Shown: piece after piece, positions 47,555 to 55,687 of the stretch
How positions within the stretch are numbered: position 1 is the stretch's first letter
Layout of the letters: each line of letters starts with the position of its first letter
Source of the DNA: Aestuariivita boseongensis
GTDB taxonomy: Bacteria; Pseudomonadota; Alphaproteobacteria; Rhodobacterales; Rhodobacteraceae
Assembly: GCF_001262635.1 (NCBI RefSeq)
Contig: NZ_JXYH01000009.1
Coordinates: forward strand, 1-64,000
Direction: 5' to 3'
Length of the DNA stretch: 64,000 bases
Program-made: the position numbers and the translations under genes
Notes under the pieces: model-generated
The model's database searches: none
What the model was told of the DNA's origin: nothing
What the model saw: the letters and a program-made list of their open reading frames with translations, nothing else

Positions 47555-49398
47555 CCCTGACGGATGTAAAGCATTGGTTTGCGGGCCGGATTGACCCGGA
47601 AGCCCCGGCAGATGGCCCGCCGCCCAATCAGTTGGGCCGGTTCATGCTGTGGGCGCTGAAGGGCTGCTGGCCCGCGCTGAGCCTCGCTGCGCTGGGCTTT
47701 GCGGTCGGCGGGTTTTTCGAAGCGTTGGTCATGTATCTGCTGGGCCAGATCGTGGACGCGACGGTTGCGGGCGGGGCGGGCTTCTGGGCCGAAAACGCCT
47801 GGCTGCTGATCCTGTCGGCGGCCACGCTGGTTCTGTTCCGGCCTGTTTTCTTCGCGCTGGCCACGGCGTTTCAGTCGATCACCGTGATGCCCAATCTGTT
47901 TGCCCAGGTGATGAGCCGGCTGAACCGCCACACGCTGGGTCAGTCGGTGACGTTCTTTGACGATGATTTCGCGGGCCGCATCGCGCAGAAACAGATGCAG
48001 ACCGCCAACAGCATCGTGTCGGTCACGCAGGAGACGGTGAACGCCATCACCTTTGCCGTCTCGGCCGTGCTGGGGATGCTGGTTCTGAGCGGGCTGGTCG
48101 ATTACGGGATGGTCGCGATCCTGCTGCTGTGGCTTGCGGGCTATGTCTTCCTGCTGCGCTATTACCTGCCACGCATCCGTGTGCGGTCGGCCGCAAGGGC
48201 TGCGGCGCGCGCCGGTGTGACAGGGCAGATCGTGGATACGATCACCAATATCAAGACGGTAAAACTGTTTGCCCATGACGAACATGAAGACCGCGCTGCG
48301 CTGGACAGCATCGAACGGTTCCGCTGGAAGGCGGTCGATTGGGCCGCGCTGGCCGTGTGGTTCAGATTTCTGCTGATCGTTCTGGCCGGTGTTTTGCCGG
48401 TGGCGATGCTGGGATACGGGTTGCTGCGGTGGAATGCAGGTGCCGTGACAACCGGCGATCTGGCCGCCGTTGGCGCGATGTCGATCCGGCTGTCGCAGAT
48501 GACCGGTTGGGTTAGCTGGACGCTGATGGGCATTTACGGCGATCTGGGCGAGATCGAGGACGGCATGCGCACCCTCAGCCCCGCTCATGCGATGACCGAC
48601 AAGCCCGGCGCGACCGACCTGCGCGTGACGGCTGGTGAAATCACGTTTGACGCGGCCGGATTTGCCTATGGGCGGCAGGCAGGCGGCATTCAGGATGTGA
48701 CGCTGACCATTAAGCCCGGCGAAAAGCTGGGCATCGTGGGTGCATCGGGGGCTGGGAAGTCGACACTCGTGTCCCTGCTGATCCGGCTTTATGACGCGGA
48801 AACCGGGGCCATTCGCATCGACGGTCAGAACGTGTCGGACGTCACGCAGGAAAGCCTGCGCCGCCATATCGGCATGGTCACGCAGGAAACAGCGATGTTC
48901 AATCGCTCGGCCCGGGAAAATATCCGCTATGGCCGTCCGGATGCCTCGGAGGAGGAGATCATTGCCGCCGCCGAAAAGGCCGAAGCGCATGAATTTATCA
49001 CCGACCTGCGCGACCACATGGGCCGCAAGGGGTATGACGCGCATCTGGGCGAACGGGGTGTGAAACTGTCCGGTGGGCAGCGCCAGCGGATTGCCCTGGC
49101 GCGCGCCATCCTGAAAGACGCGCCCATCCTTGTGCTGGACGAGGCGACCAGCGCCCTGGACAGCGAGGTCGAAGCGTCGATCCAATCCGCGCTGGAAAGG
49201 GTCATGGAAGGTAAGACCGTTCTGGCCATCGCGCACCGCCTGTCGACCCTGTCCGAGATGGACCGCATCATCGTGATGGATCAGGGTCAGGTGGTCGAAG
49301 AAGGCACGCATGACAACCTGTTGGCCCAGGGCGGACTTTACGCACAGTACTGGAACCGCCAGTCCGGAGGGTTTATCCGGACCGAGGCTGCGGAATAG
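47551..49398 (+). CDS. ABC exporter, fused transmembrane and ATPase half-transporter (second of pair)
   Basis: A 615-residue protein of the same architecture: six membrane helices (about residues 38-330), Walker A ASGAGKST near 397, signature KLSGGQRQR near 502, Walker B ILVLDEATSALD near 522 with the catalytic glutamate, H-loop LAIAHRLST. Both ATP sites of the pair look intact, unlike many asymmetric heterodimers. The start overlaps the first gene by four bases, so a heterodimer is likely. No substrate is evident; the RNA methyltransferase gene follows 26 bases later. Confidence 0.9.
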   Translation: MTLTDVKHWFAGRIDPEAPADGPPPNQLGRFMLWALKGCWPALSLAALGFAVGGFFEALVMYLLGQIVDATVAGGAGFWAENAWLLILSAATLVLFRPVFFALATAFQSITVMPNLFAQVMSRLNRHTLGQSVTFFDDDFAGRIAQKQMQTANSIVSVTQETVNAITFAVSAVLGMLVLSGLVDYGMVAILLLWLAGYVFLLRYYLPRIRVRSAARAAARAGVTGQIVDTITNIKTVKLFAHDEHEDRAALDSIERFRWKAVDWAALAVWFRFLLIVLAGVLPVAMLGYGLLRWNAGAVTTGDLAAVGAMSIRLSQMTGWVSWTLMGIYGDLGEIEDGMRTLSPAHAMTDKPGATDLRVTAGEITFDAAGFAYGRQAGGIQDVTLTIKPGEKLGIVGASGAGKSTLVSLLIRLYDAETGAIRIDGQNVSDVTQESLRRHIGMVTQETAMFNRSARENIRYGRPDASEEEIIAAAEKAEAHEFITDLRDHMGRKGYDAHLGERGVKLSGGQRQRIALARAILKDAPILVLDEATSALDSEVEASIQSALERVMEGKTVLAIAHRLSTLSEMDRIIVMDQGQVVEEGTHDNLLAQGGLYAQYWNRQSGGFIRTEAAE

Positions 49399-49424
49399 GC
49401 GCAGCGTTCCGCGTGAAGGGGCAG

Positions 49425-50663
49425 ATGCAACAATTCACCATCATCCGGCTGGGCCATCAGGGCGACGGGATCGCCGAAGGCCCCGTTTTCGCCCCACGCA
49501 CCCTGCCGGGTGAGGTCGTGTCGGGCCAGCTTGACGGCAAGGTGCTGACCGATATACGGATCGACATGCCCTCGGACGATCGGGTGAAGCCGCCTTGCCC
49601 GCATTACAAATCCTGCGGGGGCTGCGCGTTGCAGCATGCGTCGGATGCATTCGTGGCAGACTTCAAGGTCGGCGTGGTCCGGCAGGCGCTTGACGCGCAG
49701 GGGATCGCTGCGGATATCCGCGGCATCCATACCTCTCCACCCCGGTCGCGGCGGCGGGCCACCTTGGCGGCGCGGCGGACGAAAAAGGGCGTGCTGGTCG
49801 GATTTCATGCGCGGGCATCGGACACGATCACGGAAATCCCCGAATGCCACCTGTTGACACCAGACCTTCTGGCGGCGCGACCGGCCATTGCCGATCTGGC
49901 GATGGCTGGTGCCAGTCGCAAGGGCGCTATGGCTGTGACGGTCACCCAATCGGATCAGGGTTTGGACCTGCTGGTGCGGGGCGGCAAGCCGCTGGACGGA
50001 CCGCTGCAGATAACTTTGGCTGCGATTGCAGATCGTCACGACCTGGCGCGGCTGACATGGGAAGACGAAGTGATCGTCACCCGTCGCAATCCAGAACAGA
50101 CCTTTGGCGCGGCGCGCGTGACACCGCCACCCGGAGCGTTTCTGCAAGCAACCCAGGATAGCGAAGCGCGGCTCCTCTCCGCGGTCAAGGAGGCAACCCA
50201 AGGCGCGTCACGGATCATTGATCTGTTTGCCGGCTGCGGGACGTTTGCCCTGCCATTGGCGCAGACCGCCGAAGTGCACGCGGTCGAGGGTGACCGCGCC
50301 ATGACCGCCGCGCTGGACAAAGGCTGGCGCCATGCGACGGGTCTGAAACGCGTCACGGTCGAGGCGCGCGATCTGTTTCGCAACCCGATCATTGCCGAAG
50401 ACCTGGCTGGCTTTGATGCCGCCGTTATCGACCCGCCACGCGCCGGGGCCGAGACGCAGACTGAACAGCTTGCCGCCGCGCAGATCCCGCGCATCGCTTT
50501 TGTGTCCTGCAACCCGGTGACCTTTGCGCGTGATGCAAAAACGCTCATCGCGGCGGGCTATTGCCTGGATTGGGTGCAGGTGGTCGATCAATTCCGCTGG
50601 TCGGCCCATGTGGAACTTGCCGCCAGCTTCACCCTTTCCCATATGGCACTCAACGAAGAGTAA
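49425..50663 (+). CDS. RlmD/TrmA-family RNA (uracil-5-)-methyltransferase
   Basis: SAM-dependent methyltransferase for uracil in rRNA or tRNA. In this roughly 412-residue protein the four iron-sulfur cysteines are seen in CPHYKSCGGC near residues 58-67 and CHLL near 144; the SAM motif DLFAGCGTFALPL is near 266, DPPRAGAETQ near 340, and the catalytic SCNP near 364. The start is uncertain between ATG 49425 and GTG 49413. The sodium channel gene follows 14 bases later. Confidence 0.88.
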   Translation: MQQFTIIRLGHQGDGIAEGPVFAPRTLPGEVVSGQLDGKVLTDIRIDMPSDDRVKPPCPHYKSCGGCALQHASDAFVADFKVGVVRQALDAQGIAADIRGIHTSPPRSRRRATLAARRTKKGVLVGFHARASDTITEIPECHLLTPDLLAARPAIADLAMAGASRKGAMAVTVTQSDQGLDLLVRGGKPLDGPLQITLAAIADRHDLARLTWEDEVIVTRRNPEQTFGAARVTPPPGAFLQATQDSEARLLSAVKEATQGASRIIDLFAGCGTFALPLAQTAEVHAVEGDRAMTAALDKGWRHATGLKRVTVEARDLFRNPIIAEDLAGFDAAVIDPPRAGAETQTEQLAAAQIPRIAFVSCNPVTFARDAKTLIAAGYCLDWVQVVDQFRWSAHVELAASFTLSHMALNEE

Positions 50664-50677
50664 GGAGCAGTCACTCC

Positions 50678-51460
50678 ATGAATTTCCGCGAAAAGCTGGC
50701 CCTGTGGCTGGCGCAGCCTTGGGTTGGCAACGCGATCGTTGCCGTCATCATCGTCAACGCGATCACATTGGGGATGGAGACCTCTCCGGCCCTGATGGAA
50801 GCAGCGGGGCCGCTGATCCTGATGATCGACCGGATTTGCCTTGGCATCTTCGTGGTCGAGATTGTTCTGAAGCTGATCGCCCATGGCGGACGGTTCTTCC
50901 GCAGTGGCTGGAATGTTTTTGACTTCGCGATCGTGGGCATCGCGCTGGTACCGGCGGGGCATGGCCTTTCGGTTCTGCGGGCACTGCGCATCCTGCGGGT
51001 GCTCCGCGTCATTTCCGTGGCACCACGACTGCGGCGCGTGGTGGAAGGCTTTGTGACGGCACTGCCCGGCATGGGGTCGGTTTTTCTTCTGATGGCGATC
51101 ATTTTCTATATCGCCTCGGTTATGGCGACGAAGCTGTTCGCCAAGTCCTTCCCCGACTGGTTCGGATCGCTGGGTGACAGTGCCTATTCGCTGTTCCAGA
51201 TCATGACTTTGGAAAGCTGGTCCATGGGGATCGTCCGCCCGGTGATGGAGGTGTATCCCTATGCCTGGATGTTCTTTGTGCCCTTCATCATGGTCACGAC
51301 CTTCGCCGTGGTGAACCTTCTGGTAGGTCTGATCGTTAATTCGATGCAGGACGCCCATGCCGAGGAAACCAACGCCGCGACAGACAGCTATCGCGATCAG
51401 GTTCTGGCTCGGCTGGAAGCCATTGAAGAAAGATTAGCGGCGCAGCAAAATAAAAAGTGA
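50678..51460 (+). CDS. Bacterial voltage-gated sodium channel, NaChBac family
   Basis: Homotetrameric voltage-gated sodium channel, single repeat of six transmembrane helices, in the inner membrane. The 260-residue protein has an S4 voltage sensor with positive charges at every third residue (LRALRILRVLRVISVAPRLRR near residue 97), and the selectivity filter TLESWSM near residue 178, identical to the LESWS core of NaChBac/NavSp channels. The C-terminal segment after residue 240 is a coiled coil (EARLEAIEERLAAQQ type). NavSp of Ruegeria pomeroyi is a known relative. AAGGAGC lies ahead of the ATG. Confidence 0.94.
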   Translation: MNFREKLALWLAQPWVGNAIVAVIIVNAITLGMETSPALMEAAGPLILMIDRICLGIFVVEIVLKLIAHGGRFFRSGWNVFDFAIVGIALVPAGHGLSVLRALRILRVLRVISVAPRLRRVVEGFVTALPGMGSVFLLMAIIFYIASVMATKLFAKSFPDWFGSLGDSAYSLFQIMTLESWSMGIVRPVMEVYPYAWMFFVPFIMVTTFAVVNLLVGLIVNSMQDAHAEETNAATDSYRDQVLARLEAIEERLAAQQNKK

Positions 51461-51516
51461 TTTTGCGGATCGCGCCTGTCGCGCTATGGATCGCAAAAAA
51501 AGCGTATGAGGCAGTG

Positions 51517-52035
51517 ATGATGAACCGTCGGACATTCGGGCTTTTGGCAGCGACATCTGTCGCGGCGATTGTCGCGGGCTGTTCGCCCAGCAAGTTCAAA
51601 ACCTACAACGGGCCCGAAGTCACCTCGATCGTGGTGAACAAGGCCGCGCGCAAGATGTATCTGCTGCACAACGAACAAATTCTGCGTGAGTATGAGTTCG
51701 AGCTGGGCTTTGCACCGGTCGGCGACAAGCAGATCGAAGGGGACGGCAAGACGCCTGAAGGCACCTACATCATCGACCGACGTAACCCCAACAGCCAGTT
51801 CCACCTGTCGCTTGGCATATCATATCCCAACGCGCAGGACTTTGCCGAAGCGCGGGCGCTGGGCAAGAAACCCGGCGGGGATATCTTCATCCATGGCCAA
51901 CCCAACGCGTTCAAGGCACGCCGCAAATCACTGGGTGATGATTGGACATGGGGCTGCATCGCAGTGACGAACCGCGAAATCGAAGAGATCTATGCGATGG
52001 TCAGAAACGGGACGGTCATCACGATCCGTCCCTGA
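51517..52035 (+). CDS. L,D-transpeptidase (YkuD) lipoprotein, DpaA-like
   Basis: A roughly 172-residue protein with a lipobox (VAGC after the hydrophobic AATSVAAI) and a YkuD domain. The catalytic region is HGQPNAF near residue 126 and DWTWGCIAVTNREIEE near 144; the cysteine is followed by I-A-V as in DpaA/ErfK-type enzymes, and the usual S/T-H-G-C is replaced by T-W-G-C. Acts on peptidoglycan cross-links or on lipoprotein-peptidoglycan links; which is not settled. A start at 51520 is equally possible (ATGATG). Confidence 0.87.
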   Translation: MMNRRTFGLLAATSVAAIVAGCSPSKFKTYNGPEVTSIVVNKAARKMYLLHNEQILREYEFELGFAPVGDKQIEGDGKTPEGTYIIDRRNPNSQFHLSLGISYPNAQDFAEARALGKKPGGDIFIHGQPNAFKARRKSLGDDWTWGCIAVTNREIEEIYAMVRNGTVITIRP

Positions 52036-52042
52036 TCGAGGC

Positions 52043-52585
52043 TCAGAGACCTACCAGAGACGGTTGGCCGCCGCCCATCACCAGAGTCCACCAGATCTTG
52101 CCATTTGATTCCTGGAACCACGAAAACCCGATATCGCGGGCATTCCGGTCCATGATCACGCGGCGCGTGCCCGGTTCTTCCATCCAGGCAGCAAGTGTTT
52201 CAAGCTCGGTCTCGTAGGTTTCCGAGATCACTTCGCCCAGCATCGCACCGGAATAACCCACACGCCGCACCCGGTCGATGGGAGAGCTGCCATCGGACCC
52301 AAAATGCCACGGACGGTTTTGCACCGACATATCGCGGGAATGAGTGGCCGCGGCGGCATTCAGCTGACTGTTGAGCTCTACCGGCGTCAACCCGCTTGCC
52401 GAGCGAAGCGCGTTGACGGAATCAACCATGCGAAACTGGATCTTGGCCGCGTCGCCGGGGCGAATGCGATAAACTGTTGGCAGCGGCTTCCCATCAGCCC
52501 CCACCGCAGTGCTGCCAGGATTGGGGGCCGTACATGCAGCCAAACCCAAGACAACAACCAGTAAAAGCGAAACCAAACGCACCAT
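52043..52585 (-). CDS. CAP-domain lipoprotein
   Basis: A 180-residue secreted lipoprotein: hydrophobic LVSLLLVVVLGLAAC with lipobox LAAC at the N-terminus, then a CAP/SCP domain (NALRSASGLTPVELNSQLNAA near residue 63 with HSRDM near 89; the GENI-type helix is GEVISETYETELE near 121). Bacterial CAP proteins are often linked with the cell wall, but the activity is unknown. It lies between two L,D-transpeptidase genes and is convergent with the first by eight bases. Confidence 0.85.
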   Translation of the reverse strand: MVRLVSLLLVVVLGLAACTAPNPGSTAVGADGKPLPTVYRIRPGDAAKIQFRMVDSVNALRSASGLTPVELNSQLNAAAATHSRDMSVQNRPWHFGSDGSSPIDRVRRVGYSGAMLGEVISETYETELETLAAWMEEPGTRRVIMDRNARDIGFSWFQESNGKIWWTLVMGGGQPSLVGL

Positions 52586-52755
52586 ATTGTGGACCTCTGC
52601 CAATTTCCGATCTTGCTGATACCGCGTGAAGCGTTGCCAGTCCAACCCACAAATCCGTTAATCCGTTCCCATGCGTCTGTTTGGTTTGGAAATGAGGCTT
52701 TCGGGCCATATCATCCGCAAAACAATGCCGAAAACGGCAGAAAACGGAGAGGCAG

Positions 52756-53337
52756 ATGAGCGGATTTCCCCGTAAGCGGCCGTCGCGCCGCGCATTTCTG
52801 GCGGGCAGTGCAGCGCTTGCCGGTGCGCCTGTTCTGGGCCAGCCTGCATTCGCACAAGGGGCTGTGGCGGGCGTGCGGCGCAACATCTCGGGCTTCAGGA
52901 TCCTGGATTGGCGGCCGTATTTCAGCACCCTGCAGGGTGGCGCGATCCTGGTCGATATCGACTCGCGAGCGCTGCATTTCTGGGGGGCGGATGGTCGCAC
53001 ATACAGGCTTTACCCTTCATCCGTTCCACTGACCGAAGACCTCACGCGGCGTGGCCGCGCCCGTGTCGTGCGTAAGGTCGAAGGCCCTGATTGGCGTCCG
53101 ACACCGTCCATGATGCAGCGCAACCCGGAATGGCCCTCCTATATCCCGCCGGGGCCGGATAACCCTTTGGGCACGCACGCTCTTTACCTCAACTGGACGT
53201 ATTATCGCATTCACGGCACCCACGATACGCGCAAAATCGGCAGAAAATCCTCGAACGGGTGCATCGGGCTTTACAACGAGCATATCGCTGAATTGTTCTC
53301 AATGACCCGTGTGGGGACGCAAGTGTTGCTAATTTGA
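52756..53337 (+). CDS. L,D-transpeptidase (YkuD) with twin-arginine signal
   Basis: A 193-residue protein starting with a Tat-type signal (SRRAFLAGSAALAGAP, cut likely after AFA) and ending with a YkuD domain. The catalytic histidine is in IHGTHD near residue 153 and the cysteine in SSNGCIGLYN near 168, the canonical form. It probably cross-links peptidoglycan in the periplasm. Followed by 138 bases and a small exported protein gene with its own promoter-like sequence. Confidence 0.9.
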   Translation: MSGFPRKRPSRRAFLAGSAALAGAPVLGQPAFAQGAVAGVRRNISGFRILDWRPYFSTLQGGAILVDIDSRALHFWGADGRTYRLYPSSVPLTEDLTRRGRARVVRKVEGPDWRPTPSMMQRNPEWPSYIPPGPDNPLGTHALYLNWTYYRIHGTHDTRKIGRKSSNGCIGLYNEHIAELFSMTRVGTQVLLI

Positions 53338-53379
53338 CGACATTTTAACGCTGCTGCGCAGAGAATCGCGAACAAGCAA

Positions 53380-53409
53380 TTGCATTCGCGCGGGAATGCT
53401 GATTACAAA
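53380..53409 (+). promoter_or_regulatory. Promoter-like sequence with inverted repeat before the 60-residue protein
   Basis: TTGCAT (53380-53385) and TACAAA (53404-53409) are separated by 18 bases. Between them GCATTC (53382-53387) and GAATGC (53394-53399) form an inverted repeat with a six-base centre, which could be an operator inside the promoter. Confidence 0.35.
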
Positions 53410-53475
53410 CTTGGTACGAGGTAAGTCTTGGGTGCATGGTTTGTTCTGTCAAACCGTGCCAATTTGGAGGTTAAC

Positions 53476-53658
53476 ATGAAGAAACTCGTTCTCGCCGCTG
53501 CTATGACTGCTGCTGCTTCGACCGCCTATGCTGGCAACCTGTCGGAGCCGGTTGTTGAAGCACCCGTGATCGTCGAAGAAACCGGCGGTTCGTCGCAAGG
53601 CATCCTGCTGCCGCTGATCCTGCTTCTGCTGGTCGCAGCTGCAGTTGCAGCCGACTAA
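53476..53658 (+). CDS. 60-residue exported membrane protein of unknown function
   Basis: The first about 20 residues (MKKLVLAAAMTAAASTAYA) are a signal peptide; the mature protein is about 41 residues, with an acidic stretch (EPVVEAPVIVEE) and a C-terminal hydrophobic segment (GILLPLILLLLVAAAVAA) that likely sits in the membrane. I do not recognise a function. GGAGG lies seven bases before the ATG at 53476; the frame is open to 53428. It has its own promoter-like sequence and a strong terminator, which suggests a highly made transcript. Confidence 0.75.
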   Translation: MKKLVLAAAMTAAASTAYAGNLSEPVVEAPVIVEETGGSSQGILLPLILLLLVAAAVAAD

Positions 53659-53680
53659 TCTACGGCACAACGCTTAAGAA

Positions 53681-53710
53681 AAAGGCGGTGGGTTTCCACC
53701 GCCTTTTTTT
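53681..53710 (+). terminator. Strong Rho-independent terminator
   Basis: GGCGGTGG (53684-53691) pairs with CCACCGCC (53696-53703) across the loop GTTT, followed by seven T. The clearest terminator in the window; it ends the 60-residue-protein transcript and faces the hemH 3' end. Confidence 0.9.
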
Positions 53711-53736
53711 GTTGTTTCTGCTGCCTGGAGGCTGAC

Positions 53737-54798
53737 TTAGCCTGTCCAACCTTTCAGGTTGTCATCAATCACTGCCGACAGGGCCTCGATATGTGCATCG
53801 TCGTCGTTGAGGCAGGGAATATAGGTGAAGGTTTCACCGCCGGCTTCCTCGAAGCTTTCCTTGATCTCTTCGTTGATCTCTTCCAGCGTTTCGATGCAAT
53901 CGGCTGAGAACGCTGGCGCGCAGACGGCAATGTTCTTCTTGCCGGTTTCGGCCAGCCGGGCGACTTCTTCCACCGTATAGGGTTTCAGCCATTCTTCCGG
54001 CCCAAAGCGGGACTGGAAGGTCGTGGTGATTTCGGTGTCGTCCCAGCCAAGCCGCTCTTTCAGCAGGCGTGTCGTTTTCTGGCACTGGCAGTGGTAGGGA
54101 TCACCTTCCATCAGGTACCGTTTCGGCACACCGTGATAGGAACACACCAGGATATCGGGCCGCGTCTCAAGGTCCGCATACGCGCGTTCGATCGACTGCG
54201 CCAAGGCTTCGATATAAAGCGGATGTTCGAAATAGGGTTCAACCGTGCGCGTGGTCGGCTGCCATTTCTCTTCCATCAGCGCGCGGAAGAACTGGTCATT
54301 CGCGGTGGCTGATGTTGCGCCGGCGTAATGCGGGTAAAGCGGGAAGAACAGGATCTTCGTGCACCCGGCTTCGACCATCTCGCGCACCTTCGACTTGGTC
54401 GACGGGTTGCCATAGCGCATACAGAAATCGACCATGACCTGATCGCCGTGACGGTCATGCATGGTTTTCTTGATCTTGGCCGTTTGCTGCTTGGTAATCG
54501 TCATCAGAGGGCTTTCGCCCGCCTCTTCATTCCAGATCGACTTATAGGCCGCGCCCGAGCTGAAGGGGCGTTTCGTCAGAATGACCAGCTGCAGCAGCGG
54601 CTGCCAGATCCAGGCGGAATAGTCGATGACGCGCTTGTCTGACAGGAATTCATTCAGATAGCGGCGCATCGACCAATAGTCGTAGTTGTCCGGTGTCCCC
54701 AGATTCGCAAGAAGAATGCCAATCTTGGCGGCCGGAACCGGTGGGTGGTCTTCCGGCGCATGCACAGGGCACACAGCTTTCTTTGTCGTATCCAGCAT
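53737..54798 (-). CDS. hemH: Ferrochelatase
   Basis: Inserts ferrous iron into protoporphyrin IX, the last step of heme synthesis. The 353-residue protein has LANLGTPD near residue 28, the metal-site histidine in SYHGVPKRY near 222, and the E-region APAFSADCIETLEEI near 296. Cysteines at HCQCQKT and elsewhere are not the standard iron-sulfur set. ATG 54798 is chosen over 54801 since GGAAG then has five-base spacing. A methyltransferase gene lies 53 bases upstream on the same strand. Confidence 0.95.
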   Translation of the reverse strand: MLDTTKKAVCPVHAPEDHPPVPAAKIGILLANLGTPDNYDYWSMRRYLNEFLSDKRVIDYSAWIWQPLLQLVILTKRPFSSGAAYKSIWNEEAGESPLMTITKQQTAKIKKTMHDRHGDQVMVDFCMRYGNPSTKSKVREMVEAGCTKILFFPLYPHYAGATSATANDQFFRALMEEKWQPTTRTVEPYFEHPLYIEALAQSIERAYADLETRPDILVCSYHGVPKRYLMEGDPYHCQCQKTTRLLKERLGWDDTEITTTFQSRFGPEEWLKPYTVEEVARLAETGKKNIAVCAPAFSADCIETLEEINEEIKESFEEAGGETFTYIPCLNDDDAHIEALSAVIDDNLKGWTG

Positions 54799-54851
54799 CA
54801 TGGCTTCCGATTGGTTGCTTGAGCGTTCAGATAAACGCTTTTGCCCGGGGG

Positions 54852-55670
54852 TCAATCCGGCAACTTGGTTTCATGTGTGCCCAGTGCGTCGGCCAGACGG
54901 GCTTGGGCCGATCCCGGGCGCAGCGGTTTCGGCTGACTTTCGGACGGTGCCCAGCCGGTGAGAGAGATCAGTTCGAAGCTGGCCCTAGTCTTGCCCGAGG
55001 AGGTTGCATAGTGGCTTTGATAAAGCGCGGCGGCCTGCGCAAAAACACTGCGCCGGGTGGGATGGCGCAGCCGGTCGGTCAGGGCGTTCGTTTCGCCCAT
55101 GGCGCGCAGATCCTGCATCAGGTGAAAGATGTCGCGGTATTCGGCGTTCAGCACGGCATTATCGGCCACTGGTAACGCAAACCCCGCGCGTTGCAGCAAA
55201 GCACCCAGATCGCGGATTTCCGGCATGGGCAGAATACGGGGCGACAGCCCGCCTGTCTGATCGATCTCGGCCTGAGAGAGGGCGGCGCGCAGTTCGTTCA
55301 GGGTCTGTCCGCCCAGGCTGACGGCCAGGCAAAGCCCGTCGGGTCGCAGGGCGCGGCGGCATTGGATCAGCTGACCCACCGGATCATTCGCCCAATGCAG
55401 GCACATGGCATGGATCACCAGATCGAAGGCGCCTTCGTTCAGCGCAAGGGTGTCGTCATCAGCGACAATCACCGCCTTCGGGAAGGCCTGCTCCCAGATC
55501 TGCGGGAAGGGTGTGACAATTGCGATGTCGGTAAACGTCTTCTTAACCATCGCCAGACGATCCTGCACCTCATCCAGCGCGGCCTTGTGGAGGAACAGGT
55601 CCTGCGTGTTCGCGCGTGCGCGGTGCAGTCGCAGGGCTGCGCGATCAATCAGTTTTGGCGGTTCAGACAT
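54852..55670 (-). CDS. SAM-dependent methyltransferase, BioC / NDUFAF5-like
   Basis: A 272-residue class I methyltransferase resembling mitochondrial NDUFAF5 and bacterial BioC: N-terminal LIDRAALRLHRAR block, then the SAM fold with FDLVIHAMCLHWANDPVGQL near residue 82 and LRPDGLCLAVSLGG near 107. The substrate is unknown; NDUFAF5 hydroxylates an arginine of complex I in mitochondria, so an electron-chain role is possible but not shown. Head-to-head with comF, 17 bases apart. Confidence 0.8.
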   Translation of the reverse strand: MSEPPKLIDRAALRLHRARANTQDLFLHKAALDEVQDRLAMVKKTFTDIAIVTPFPQIWEQAFPKAVIVADDDTLALNEGAFDLVIHAMCLHWANDPVGQLIQCRRALRPDGLCLAVSLGGQTLNELRAALSQAEIDQTGGLSPRILPMPEIRDLGALLQRAGFALPVADNAVLNAEYRDIFHLMQDLRAMGETNALTDRLRHPTRRSVFAQAAALYQSHYATSSGKTRASFELISLTGWAPSESQPKPLRPGSAQARLADALGTHETKLPD

Positions 55671-55687
55671 GGGCGCAACCTAAGGCG

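Noticed and set aside
47437-49311. 624-codon open frame opposite the second ABC exporter
   Set aside because: Shadow of the exporter; the product is rich in His, Gln and Arg and has no recognisable domain.
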